Part shown: positions 1-7,554 of the stretch, in pieces
Position numbering within the stretch: position 1 is the stretch's first letter
Layout of the letters: every line of letters starts with the position of its first letter
Assembly (NCBI RefSeq): GCF_946479765.1
Contig: NZ_CAMLHO010000015.1
Coordinates: forward strand, 1-64,000
Reading direction: 5' to 3'
DNA from: an uncultured Aliivibrio sp.
GTDB lineage: Bacteria; Pseudomonadota; Gammaproteobacteria; Enterobacterales; Vibrionaceae
Length of the DNA: 64,000 bases
Position numbers and translations under genes: made by a program
The notes under the pieces: generated by a model
Told to the model about the DNA's origin: nothing
The model's database searches: none
What the model saw: only the letters and a program-made list of their open reading frames with translations

Positions 1-23
1 TATTATTTGGCACTTAGCTGCAT

Positions 24-1145
24 TTAACATTTTAGCAACTCATGCGTGGACCCTGCAAAGTCACCATCATCATTCCAATCAACCCACACAGATAAGTTTC
101 CTGCTGTCGAAGCAGTCACAGCAATAACGGTATCTAAACCCGGCTCTAATGCCGTAACAAAGCCAACACCATCTTCATCATCACTGGTAATTGAATCATC
201 CGAATCAGGAGATTGCGCCGCATAGTAATCACCATCGACACTACTTCCTAACCAAGTTATTCCATCAAGAGCATGACGAGCACCATTAGAAGCTAACGTC
301 GAACCATAACTGTCTGGTGCATCACCAAAATCAATCGTTGCAGGTTCATCGGTATCAATCAAAGGTGCGTTCGCACATCTCGCCCCATCGTTTTGGCTAG
401 AAAAAGGACCATCAGCGAATTTAATCGCAGGCACAACACCTGAATCAATGATTGCTTGAGAAGATAAATTGACACGATACACTTGGCCATCTTGGTTACG
501 AGAAAGATAAAGATTGCCATCTACATCGAAATACATCGCGCCAAACGTCCCCGTTTCTCCCGTATCACCAACATAAGTTGCTGCTCCAGTCGAGATATCA
601 AACTCATACAAACCACCACTGCCATTATCTACCCCATATAAATGGTTATTACTTGGATGAAACGCAAAATCCGTTAAACTCACTGACGCAGTAGATGTAA
701 TACGCTGCGCTGTTAGTGTTGCATTAACATTGCTATCTAAAGGGGAAAGGTCGATTTTATAAAAACCTGTCCCTGTTCTATAAACGTAATAATGATGTTG
801 ATAAACATCCCCTACATAAAATGTTTTATCAGAAGGAAGCCCATTGACATTAAGCGTTGTGGCTTGGAAATTTTGCCCTAATCGAACAATAGTGTAATTT
901 GTAGTGTCATACCCATATATATATCGGTCGGTTTCATTAAAACCAACCCCATTTATATTTGAAGACAGCCCTGTATTATTTTGTAATAAACTGTTTGTCC
1001 CAGTAACTAAGTTAATGCCATAAACTGAAACAGGTTTACCTTGAAATAAATATGCCTTACTTGGGCAAGAATCAAAAGCAACCGCAAATACTTTTGAGCT
1101 TAATAATAAGGACATTAAAATAAATAACCGAATAAATAGATACAT
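24..1145 (-). CDS. secreted GEVED-domain protein, probably C-terminally truncated
   Basis: I start it at the ATG at 1145 rather than the ORF-track start at 1214, because GAAGGA lies 7 bases upstream and the protein then opens with a clean signal peptide (MYLFIRLFILMSLLL...VFA). The middle (about residues 30-270) has the repeated beta-strand look of DUF6923-type beta-propeller proteins (FHPSNNHLYGVD, FDVDGNLYLSR). The end starts a GEVED domain (FGDAPDSYGS ... VWVDWNDDGDF) but stops about 10 residues later with AGSTHELLKC, where GEVED domains normally run on for tens of residues. Truncation, or a frameshift near the window edge, is therefore likely. It is divergent from sypA. Function unknown; such proteins are usually exported surface or matrix proteins. 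Confidence 0.6.
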   Translation of the reverse strand: MYLFIRLFILMSLLLSSKVFAVAFDSCPSKAYLFQGKPVSVYGINLVTGTNSLLQNNTGLSSNINGVGFNETDRYIYGYDTTNYTIVRLGQNFQATTLNVNGLPSDKTFYVGDVYQHHYYVYRTGTGFYKIDLSPLDSNVNATLTAQRITSTASVSLTDFAFHPSNNHLYGVDNGSGGLYEFDISTGAATYVGDTGETGTFGAMYFDVDGNLYLSRNQDGQVYRVNLSSQAIIDSGVVPAIKFADGPFSSQNDGARCANAPLIDTDEPATIDFGDAPDSYGSTLASNGARHALDGITWLGSSVDGDYYAAQSPDSDDSITSDDEDGVGFVTALEPGLDTVIAVTASTAGNLSVWVDWNDDGDFAGSTHELLKC

Positions 1146-1186
1146 AGCTTGTTCCTTCTCGTTATGATGCTCTATATACTGATCAT

Positions 1187-1201
1187 TCAAAAGCCATGCC
1201 A
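1187..1201 (-). promoter_or_regulatory. weak sigma-54-like promoter facing the GEVED gene
   Basis: On the minus strand the sequence reads TGGCATGGCTTTTGA, about 42 bases before the ATG at 1145. The -24 GG is intact, but the -12 dinucleotide is GA instead of GC, as at the sypM promoter in this window. Could be chance. Confidence 0.3.
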
Positions 1202-1393
1202 ATTTTAACCGCATGTTTTATAACAAAAAAATAAATAACAAATTCATCCTTACTATAATGAAAATCACTTTGCATCCGAATAAAAACCATTTATATACAT
1301 TAGACCATCACACTAAAAATAAAATATCTCTCCTCTTTATATTCAATTATCCCCTCTCCTTATCCTCTCTGTTTTTCCTATGATTCAAACTGC

Positions 1394-1408
1394 ATTGCAA
1401 ATTGAGAA
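1394..1408 (-). promoter_or_regulatory. SypG-binding enhancer element upstream of sypA
   Basis: The minus strand reads TTCTCAATTTGCAAT, a full match to the SypG-box consensus TTCTCANNNTGMDWN as I recall it from A. fischeri. It lies about 70 bases upstream of the sypA sigma-54 promoter. Enhancers work in either orientation. Confidence 0.75.
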
Positions 1409-1479
1409 TTCGTATTAACGACCTCATTATCAAATTGACAAAAACACATAAGAACATGAAATATAACAGTTATATTTAT

Positions 1480-1494
1480 TGGCACGCTTACTGC
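1480..1494 (+). promoter_or_regulatory. sigma-54 promoter of sypA
   Basis: TGGCACGCTTACTGC keeps the -24 GG and -12 GC with correct spacing. It is about 50 bases before the sypA ATG and downstream of a SypG box. Confidence 0.85.
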
Positions 1495-1542
1495 TCTATT
1501 AAATCTATCAACACAATATAGATAAACCATCAGGAGCTTATT

Positions 1543-1860
1543 ATGGAATTACATCAATTTGAATCAGACACAAATACACTTGTTCTATCAGTTCAAGGTG
1601 ATATGGATGCGGTAGGTTGTCGAGATATCCAACCGACTATTGATGAAGTGATTGAACAAGAACACTCTCAAGTTCATATCGACCTAGCACAAGTGGCTTT
1701 TTTAGATTCTTCGGGTATTGGTGCCATTGTGTATCTATATAAACGATTAATTGAAAAAAAACGCACCATGCAAATTCAAAATGCTCATGGTCAACCATTA
1801 GAATTGCTTAAGTTACTGCGTATTGAAAATGCCATTCCAGTAAATAGCACAACTCATTAA
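1543..1860 (+). CDS. sypA: SypA, STAS-domain anti-sigma-factor-antagonist-like protein
   Basis: This 105-residue protein is a single STAS domain of the SpoIIAA/RsbV type. The conserved DSSG turn (VAFLDSSGIG) puts a serine at residue 56, the residue reported as the SypE phosphorylation site in A. fischeri SypA. It is the first gene of the syp locus, behind a sigma-54 promoter, with CAGGAG upstream of its ATG. The SypE homologue five genes on carries both an RsbW-like kinase and a PP2C phosphatase domain, so the partner-switch pair is complete. In A. fischeri unphosphorylated SypA promotes biofilm formation; the same role here is inferred. Confidence 0.9.
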   Translation: MELHQFESDTNTLVLSVQGDMDAVGCRDIQPTIDEVIEQEHSQVHIDLAQVAFLDSSGIGAIVYLYKRLIEKKRTMQIQNAHGQPLELLKLLRIENAIPVNSTTH

Positions 1861-1921
1861 CCGTTATTAATTACTGTAAAAATGGACATAAATCGACAGT
1901 AATCTCATGGAGAGCTGCATC

Positions 1922-2734
1922 ATGAACAAACAAAAATTGCTCATTCTAAGCTTTGGATTTCTTTCTATTTCAGGCTGTACTTCATTTGCCGAACCCGGTG
2001 AAGGTGGTGAAGCGGAAAATTATCCTCAAGCGGCATTCTCTCCTGTAATGCCAGATCAACCATTAGGTCCTGAACATGGCTTACGTTTTGATTGGGAACT
2101 AGCCGCTCGTCATCTTGATATTCTCATATTAGAAAAAGCGGAATGGTGTTTTCCTGCTACCGTTCATCAAGCCAAACAAAATGAAGCTCGAATAGCTCGT
2201 GAATTAGAAGGAGGCTTACAACTGGATGCCGCGAATGATTTAGTCATTCAACGGAACCTATTAAAGCGTTTAGAACGACAGTTAGATTACGTAAAACGCC
2301 AAGAAACGTGCGCACCACCCTCAGATTCAAACTCAGGAAATTCAGACATTGAGTTAGCACAAAAAATTTATGATCTCTTAAACCGAGACAACCAATTTGC
2401 TTTTAACTCAGCTGAATTGAATCCTAAGTATGTGGTTAATTTATCTGAAGCTTCTCAGTTACTTAATAAACATCAAGATTTTAAACTTCTTGTTACAGGT
2501 CACGCAGATTCAGTTGGCGAAGAAGATGGCAATCAAGAGCTTGCATTAGAAAGAGCGAAACAAGTAAAACGTTATTTAAGTATATTTGGCCTTGCTCAAA
2601 ATAGAATTCATGTTGATGCCGTCGGTTCTAATGACCCTTATTTTGAAGGAACAGAGCCCCATGTAAGATTAACTAACCGCCGAGTTACCATTGAGTTATT
2701 AGAACTCGACCAACCCTTAGAACTTGGGCAATAA
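1922..2734 (+). CDS. sypB: SypB, OmpA-family outer-membrane lipoprotein
   Basis: I use the ATG at 1922, because GGAGAG lies just upstream and the protein then starts with a lipoprotein signal (MNKQKLLILSFGFLSISGC) with the cysteine at residue 17-22. The ORF-track start at 1907 adds five residues ahead of it. The C-terminal half (about residues 145-265) is an OmpA/MotB-type peptidoglycan-binding domain (LLVTGHADSVGEEDGNQELA ... RRVTIEL). It probably tethers the outer membrane to the cell wall near the polysaccharide exporter. It is the second gene of the syp locus, 61 bases after sypA. Confidence 0.88.
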   Translation: MNKQKLLILSFGFLSISGCTSFAEPGEGGEAENYPQAAFSPVMPDQPLGPEHGLRFDWELAARHLDILILEKAEWCFPATVHQAKQNEARIARELEGGLQLDAANDLVIQRNLLKRLERQLDYVKRQETCAPPSDSNSGNSDIELAQKIYDLLNRDNQFAFNSAELNPKYVVNLSEASQLLNKHQDFKLLVTGHADSVGEEDGNQELALERAKQVKRYLSIFGLAQNRIHVDAVGSNDPYFEGTEPHVRLTNRRVTIELLELDQPLELGQ

Positions 2735-2748
2735 CAGAGGACAAGATC

Positions 2749-4860
2749 ATGCGTATTTTTTATATTCTACTCATCACCATTTTGTTCTCTTCTATCTCAG
2801 TGGTGCATTCAAAAAATAAAGATAATACCGTTCGTGTTGGTGACGTAATCACCATCATGCTACCAGGTGAAGATTCTTTAAATAGAGACTTCCAAGTAGA
2901 TAAGCAAGGACGTGTAATATTACCTGAAGTCGGGCCTCTATTTGTATCAGGAAAAACAGAAGCACAAATGGTATCTAGCGTAACATTAAGCTTGAAAAGA
3001 ATATTGCAAGACTTACGAAATCTTCAAGTATTTATAAGTAAACGTCAATTAATCGTTAATATTCAGGGTTACGTAAAGCAACCAGGGGAATATACTCTGT
3101 CAGATGGCGATTCCGTACAACTGGCACTTTATGCAGCAGGCGGTTTACGTTCTGGGGCTCAGTTAAACCGTTTGCAACTTCGCCGTTCAGACAAAGTGAC
3201 TACCTTTAATTACAAAGCCTTTTTAGACTCGGGTGATCAATCTTTACTTCCTGAGCTTCAATCATTAGATACCCTATTTATTCCTGCATCTCCAATGGTA
3301 GGTAACATCGAACAAGAATTTGACCCATCAAAACTGTCTCAAGCTGGTGATGCAGCCGATGGTAAAAAAGCAATTAAAGTCTTTGGTGAAGTGAACGCGC
3401 CGGGTACTTTCTCTTATAAAAAAGGGACCAATCTTGTCGATGTATTAATGCGCGCAGGTGGGGTAACCCGTTATGCAGGCGTTGAACAAATTCGAGTAAT
3501 CTCAAAAAACAAACCTGCGCTATTCAATCTAAAGCGTTATTTAGATACCGGTGATGACAACTTATTACCACCACTTGAAGTGGGTTCAACCATCTTTGTT
3601 CCTAAACAAGAAGAAGAGATTAAATCAGGCTCAAACATGGTCTATGTCATGGGTGAGGTAGCAAAACCTGGGGCATTTGAAGGAAAAAAAGGCGCAACCT
3701 TTATGGATATCTTAGCCAATGCAGGTGGTCCAACTCGATTTGCTGAATCTCGCCAAATACGGATCATTAAAGCCAATGGCGCAGTTATCAATTTCGATTT
3801 ATCTGGCTATACCGAAGGCACTAATTATCAACGTCCACCTGCGATTGCGGCTGGTGATGCTATTTTTGTTCCTGAAAAAACAGACATGAATGAGAAATCA
3901 TGGTTAAAAATAGCACCAAGTCGCGCAGTAAGAGTAATCGGTGAAGTTCAACATCCTGGCCGTATCGAATGGTCTGATGAAATGTCATTCTTAGATTTAC
4001 TGGCACACGTTGGTGGTCCTACTTTACGAGGAGATACGACAAGAATTGAGATCGTAACGCCTGATCGTGACGGTAACAACCAAGTGTATACCTTTAATTT
4101 GGATTCATTTATTTCAAAAGGAAAATCCGATTCAGCACTGCCAACCATTAGAGCTGGCGCAACGATTCGAGTGCATGATTTACCGCAAGATCCATCAGAC
4201 AACAAAGCACAATGGGTTCGCCAAAGCTCAGATAGCTCTATCTATGTATTTGGTCAAGTAAATGCCGCGGGGCGCTACCGTTTCACTAATGAAATGCACT
4301 TTTTAGATATTCTTTCAGCGGCTGATGGCCCTACATTAGATGCCGATATTCATAACATTCGAGTTACTCACCGCGACAAAAGCTACTCAAAAGTCAGTAA
4401 ATTAAACTTAGCACTTTATTTTGAAACAGGTGACGAGTCATTACTGCCTATCGTAAAAACAGGGGACACCATTTATGTTCCAGAGAAAAACAGAGCATGG
4501 GTTGATGAAAGTAAAGAAACCACTATTCGTGTACTTGGCGCTATCAATAAACCCGGTCGTTATCGCTTCAATGATTCAATGACTTTATTAGATTTATTGG
4601 CAGAAGCGGGAGGCCCAAGCGATGTCGCTTATCTTGAAAAAATCAGTGTCGTAAATCATTCATTAGATAAAGGCCAAGCTCGAACCTTTGACCTTGTTAA
4701 ATTTAGCCGCACCGCTGATTTCAGAAGCATTCCCGTTTTAAGAGCCGGAGACACCATTTACATTCCAAATAAAGACGAAAGTGTCATGGAGCAAGTTCGT
4801 GTTGTGATGAAAGACGTGTTCCAAATCGTGGCAACCATCGCCTTAATAGGAGCCTTATAA
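2749..4860 (+). CDS. sypC: SypC, Wza-type polysaccharide export protein with six SLBB repeats
   Basis: A signal peptide (about residues 1-21) is followed by a Poly_export domain (VRVGDVITIMLPGEDSLNRD, residues 28-105) and then about six SLBB-like repeats beginning near residues 105, 210, 298, 393, 500 and 592. Each shows the pattern GEV..PG ... LD(L/I)L..AGGPT. The last residues form a hydrophobic tail (IVATIALIGAL). Proteins of this family form the outer-membrane/periplasmic channel for capsule or exopolysaccharide. At 703 residues it is longer than simple Wza proteins because of the repeats. GAGGA precedes the ATG, and the stop overlaps the sypD start (TAATG), so the two are translationally coupled. 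Confidence 0.9.
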   Translation: MRIFYILLITILFSSISVVHSKNKDNTVRVGDVITIMLPGEDSLNRDFQVDKQGRVILPEVGPLFVSGKTEAQMVSSVTLSLKRILQDLRNLQVFISKRQLIVNIQGYVKQPGEYTLSDGDSVQLALYAAGGLRSGAQLNRLQLRRSDKVTTFNYKAFLDSGDQSLLPELQSLDTLFIPASPMVGNIEQEFDPSKLSQAGDAADGKKAIKVFGEVNAPGTFSYKKGTNLVDVLMRAGGVTRYAGVEQIRVISKNKPALFNLKRYLDTGDDNLLPPLEVGSTIFVPKQEEEIKSGSNMVYVMGEVAKPGAFEGKKGATFMDILANAGGPTRFAESRQIRIIKANGAVINFDLSGYTEGTNYQRPPAIAAGDAIFVPEKTDMNEKSWLKIAPSRAVRVIGEVQHPGRIEWSDEMSFLDLLAHVGGPTLRGDTTRIEIVTPDRDGNNQVYTFNLDSFISKGKSDSALPTIRAGATIRVHDLPQDPSDNKAQWVRQSSDSSIYVFGQVNAAGRYRFTNEMHFLDILSAADGPTLDADIHNIRVTHRDKSYSKVSKLNLALYFETGDESLLPIVKTGDTIYVPEKNRAWVDESKETTIRVLGAINKPGRYRFNDSMTLLDLLAEAGGPSDVAYLEKISVVNHSLDKGQARTFDLVKFSRTADFRSIPVLRAGDTIYIPNKDESVMEQVRVVMKDVFQIVATIALIGAL

Positions 4861-5567
4861 TGAAAATACCCGCATGCAATATGGAAATTGAGCACGTATT
4901 TTTGCAATTAGAACAACAAGAGTGCCGTTCATTGTGTATCACCTCAACCAATTCAGGTGAAGGCGTAACCTCGTTAGCCCAAGCCTTAACTGAGCGACAT
5001 TTATTGGCGGGTTATCGCACTTTATTGGTGGATCTTAACTTACAGAATCCAAGTTTAACGGCTTTGTCATTTATTACAGGTCCAAAAGAAGAGAAAGAAA
5101 CGACACCACACTATCTCGCCCTCACTCTGCAAGATAACGTGGTGCTATCAGGGCTTCCAGCACCAACCAACAAAGCCAATATAATGGAACTTCGCCAGCC
5201 TAAATATCTTAAAAATCAAATTTCACAATGGCTTACCGAGTTTGATAAAGTGATCATTGATGCCTCAGCATTATCTCAACTCAGTGTTGATAATATTCCA
5301 GCTCAAACAATTGCTGGCGCGTGTGATGGCACCATCATGGTCATATTGTCAGGCCAAACCCTACAAACCGAATTGACCATTGTGATAGAATCATTAAAGA
5401 AAAACCAAGCGAACCTCATCGGTCATGTCTTTAATGATAAATATCAGCCGGGTTTAAAAAATGAAATTTGCAGAGAAATCGAAAGATTCCGTTTTTTACC
5501 CAAGAGATTATCTACTAAGCTAATTTCTATCGTCCAAAATAATCGATTCTTATCAACCGTGGTGTAA
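4860..5567 (+). CDS. sypD: SypD, CpsD/CapB-like ATPase with degenerate Walker A
   Basis: This 235-residue protein resembles the cytoplasmic half of bacterial tyrosine autokinases (BY-kinase/CpsD). The Walker A region reads NSGEGVTSLA (residues 31-40), with valine where the nucleotide-binding lysine is expected. The Walker A' strand (TLLVDLNLQNPSLT) and a Walker B-like strand (DKVIIDASA) are recognisable. There is no tyrosine-rich C-terminal tail. It may be a non-catalytic partner of the chain-length protein SypO, or bind nucleotide differently. It overlaps both neighbours by one base (TAATG), inside the syp operon. Confidence 0.82.
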   Translation: MKIPACNMEIEHVFLQLEQQECRSLCITSTNSGEGVTSLAQALTERHLLAGYRTLLVDLNLQNPSLTALSFITGPKEEKETTPHYLALTLQDNVVLSGLPAPTNKANIMELRQPKYLKNQISQWLTEFDKVIIDASALSQLSVDNIPAQTIAGACDGTIMVILSGQTLQTELTIVIESLKKNQANLIGHVFNDKYQPGLKNEICREIERFRFLPKRLSTKLISIVQNNRFLSTVV

Positions 5568-7096
5568 TGATGACTAATTCCATTTTACTTTTCGAAGATA
5601 CGCAACCTACCTCTCTTGATTCTGTGAGAGTGCTGCGTCAATCACTGTCTAAAATAGTCGACCGTTTGGATATTCAACAAACCTTTAAGCATCAATGTTT
5701 ACTCTGTTTTTCAGAGTGGAGTACCAACTTGGTCCTACATCCTGAATATCCTAGCGACACCATTACTCTTTCCTTACGAAAAACGCCAAAGCACTGGCAG
5801 TTAGATATCAGTGATAATGGTGAGCAGTGGGACCCCACAACGCAGCATAGCAATGAAGATGTCAGTGATTTCACCTTAAAATGTGGAGGACGAGGCATTG
5901 ATATTATTCAAGCACAAACCGATGAAATAAATTATGTTTCAACCAGTGTGAATAACGTTTTCACTATGAAATGGGAGCGCGCAGCATTCCAAAAAACGCA
6001 CCATATATTGATCGTTGAGGATGACTCTATACTACGAACCCTCTACCAAGCCTATCTCACACCTGAATTTACCGTTACCACCAAAAATAACGGTAAAGAC
6101 GCACTGCAATTTTTAAACAGTGAATCCGTTGATTTAATCATCTCAGACATTCAGATGCCAGAAATGGGCGGTCTAGAGCTAAGAGAAAAACTAGAACAAT
6201 CCGACACCTTCTGTACGCCTTTTATTTTTTTATCACGCTTACAAGACCACCACACAGTAAATAATGCGACTCAATTAGGCATTGATGATTACCTAGAAAA
6301 ACCGATTCAAAAACAGCCATTACTTAATTCAATTCATCGTGTATTAGCGCGATTTGATCAAGTCTACAAATCACTCTCTCAACAGGTGAATCAAAAAATA
6401 ACTCACACTCTTTTACCCAATACGGAACTGGATTCAAAACATTGGAAAATAGCAACACAACAACGTAATACGGGCCATGGTGGTGGTGACTTTTTATTGT
6501 CACGCACCGAGAAAGACAACTCACTGTTATTACTTGCTGATGTGATGGGCCATGATGAGAGCGCTAAGTTTTTCGCTTATGCATATGCTGGGTATGTTCG
6601 AGGGTTAATGCAAAATGCAGATATCACCCAGCCGGCACAATTGTTATCTCACCTCTCAAATAATGCATTTAAAGACCACTTGTTATCACAAACCATGTTA
6701 ACAAGTTGTTGTTTAAGTTTTGTTTCTGATGATACGATAAAAATCAGTAGTGCAGGTCATCCTGCCCCTCTCCATCTTTCATCAAAAGGAATTGAAATCG
6801 TTGATGTTCAAGGAACCTTACCCGGTTTGCTACCAATCACAGAGTACCAAGAGCAAAGCCTGACATTAAAAAAAGGCGAACGATTAGCTTTATTTACGGA
6901 TGGGCTATTTGAATCGGGCAACACCGTTTCAGAAAGAGAAACCTTAGAGTTAAGGATAAAAGAAACCTTATTATCAACATTAGAGCATCCAATAGAAGAG
7001 GCATTAACTCTAGTTATGAAATGCTTTGATAACTTAGCAGGGACACCACCCAACGACGATGCATTGTTACTGTTAATAGAACGAAACACCCAATAG
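5567..7096 (+). CDS. sypE: SypE, RsbW-like kinase / receiver / PP2C phosphatase
   Basis: Three domains are visible. An RsbW-type HATPase (about residues 20-135) has the N-box EWSTNLV and the glycine motif GGRGIDII. A receiver domain (about 147-265) has phospho-acceptor DLIISDIQMPEMGG and YLEKPI. A SpoIIE/PP2C phosphatase (about 295-507) keeps its metal-binding aspartates (GGGDF, LADVMGH, FTDGLFES, NDDALLLL). In A. fischeri SypE both phosphorylates and dephosphorylates SypA, with the receiver deciding which activity dominates. All needed residues appear intact here. The start overlaps the sypD stop; the second ATG at 5570 is an equally possible start. Confidence 0.9.
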   Translation: MMTNSILLFEDTQPTSLDSVRVLRQSLSKIVDRLDIQQTFKHQCLLCFSEWSTNLVLHPEYPSDTITLSLRKTPKHWQLDISDNGEQWDPTTQHSNEDVSDFTLKCGGRGIDIIQAQTDEINYVSTSVNNVFTMKWERAAFQKTHHILIVEDDSILRTLYQAYLTPEFTVTTKNNGKDALQFLNSESVDLIISDIQMPEMGGLELREKLEQSDTFCTPFIFLSRLQDHHTVNNATQLGIDDYLEKPIQKQPLLNSIHRVLARFDQVYKSLSQQVNQKITHTLLPNTELDSKHWKIATQQRNTGHGGGDFLLSRTEKDNSLLLLADVMGHDESAKFFAYAYAGYVRGLMQNADITQPAQLLSHLSNNAFKDHLLSQTMLTSCCLSFVSDDTIKISSAGHPAPLHLSSKGIEIVDVQGTLPGLLPITEYQEQSLTLKKGERLALFTDGLFESGNTVSERETLELRIKETLLSTLEHPIEEALTLVMKCFDNLAGTPPNDDALLLLIERNTQ

Positions 7097-7121
7097 CATA
7101 GTATTTTATAGAGAGGTCATT

Positions 7122-7505
7122 ATGAAAGAAGACAACAATAACCACCCAACCTCCATATTGGTTGATGAGGCGATTCTTCAGCAAATAATTAAAGATACTG
7201 ACGCCAGTGTGATGCCTGAATTAATCAGTTTTTATATTATCGAATCTAAAGCGAGAGTAGAAACTATTACAAAAGCAACCCATACTAATGATCTCTATGC
7301 GTTAGAGTTTGAGGCTCATACGTTAGGAAGTACCTCTCTCACATTAGGTAATAGTGCTTTAGCTACGCTTGCTCGCCAAATAGAACAACATTGCCTTCAA
7401 CACGAATTTGATGACGCATTAACAAAATCTCTTTCATTACCCGCTCTCGCTGAAGCGTCATTTTTAGCACTAGAACAACGAAACGCACTCGGCTTCACAA
7501 ACTAA
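7122..7505 (+). CDS. sypF: stand-alone HPt phosphotransfer protein in the sypF position
   Basis: The 127-residue product is a single histidine-phosphotransfer domain: helical, with EFEAHTLGSTSLTLG and the phospho-accepting histidine at residue 66. It has its own ribosome site (GAGAGGTCATT before the ATG) and lies between sypE (25 bases) and sypG (49 bases), exactly where A. fischeri has sypF. There SypF is a large membrane hybrid histidine kinase ending in an HPt domain; here the periplasmic, kinase and receiver parts are absent. No kinase remnant is visible in the 25-base gap before it. It likely relays phosphate from a kinase encoded elsewhere to SypG. I use the symbol by position and domain only. 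Confidence 0.82.
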   Translation: MKEDNNNHPTSILVDEAILQQIIKDTDASVMPELISFYIIESKARVETITKATHTNDLYALEFEAHTLGSTSLTLGNSALATLARQIEQHCLQHEFDDALTKSLSLPALAEASFLALEQRNALGFTN

Positions 7506-7554
7506 ACTAAAAAAATCAGTACAATAAATATTAATGATCGCTAGGTAAAACAGG

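Larger units (their letters stand above)
1146..1542. other. intergenic control region between GEVED gene and sypA
   Basis: This AT-rich 397-base gap contains the SypG-type enhancer element (1394-1408) and the sigma-54 promoter of sypA (1480-1494). A weaker sigma-54-like sequence faces the GEVED gene (1187-1201, minus strand). I saw no other gene in it. Confidence 0.7.

Noticed and set aside
8-22. sigma-54-like TGGCACTTAGCTGC at the left edge
   Set aside because: GG and GC are one base too close for a -24/-12 promoter.
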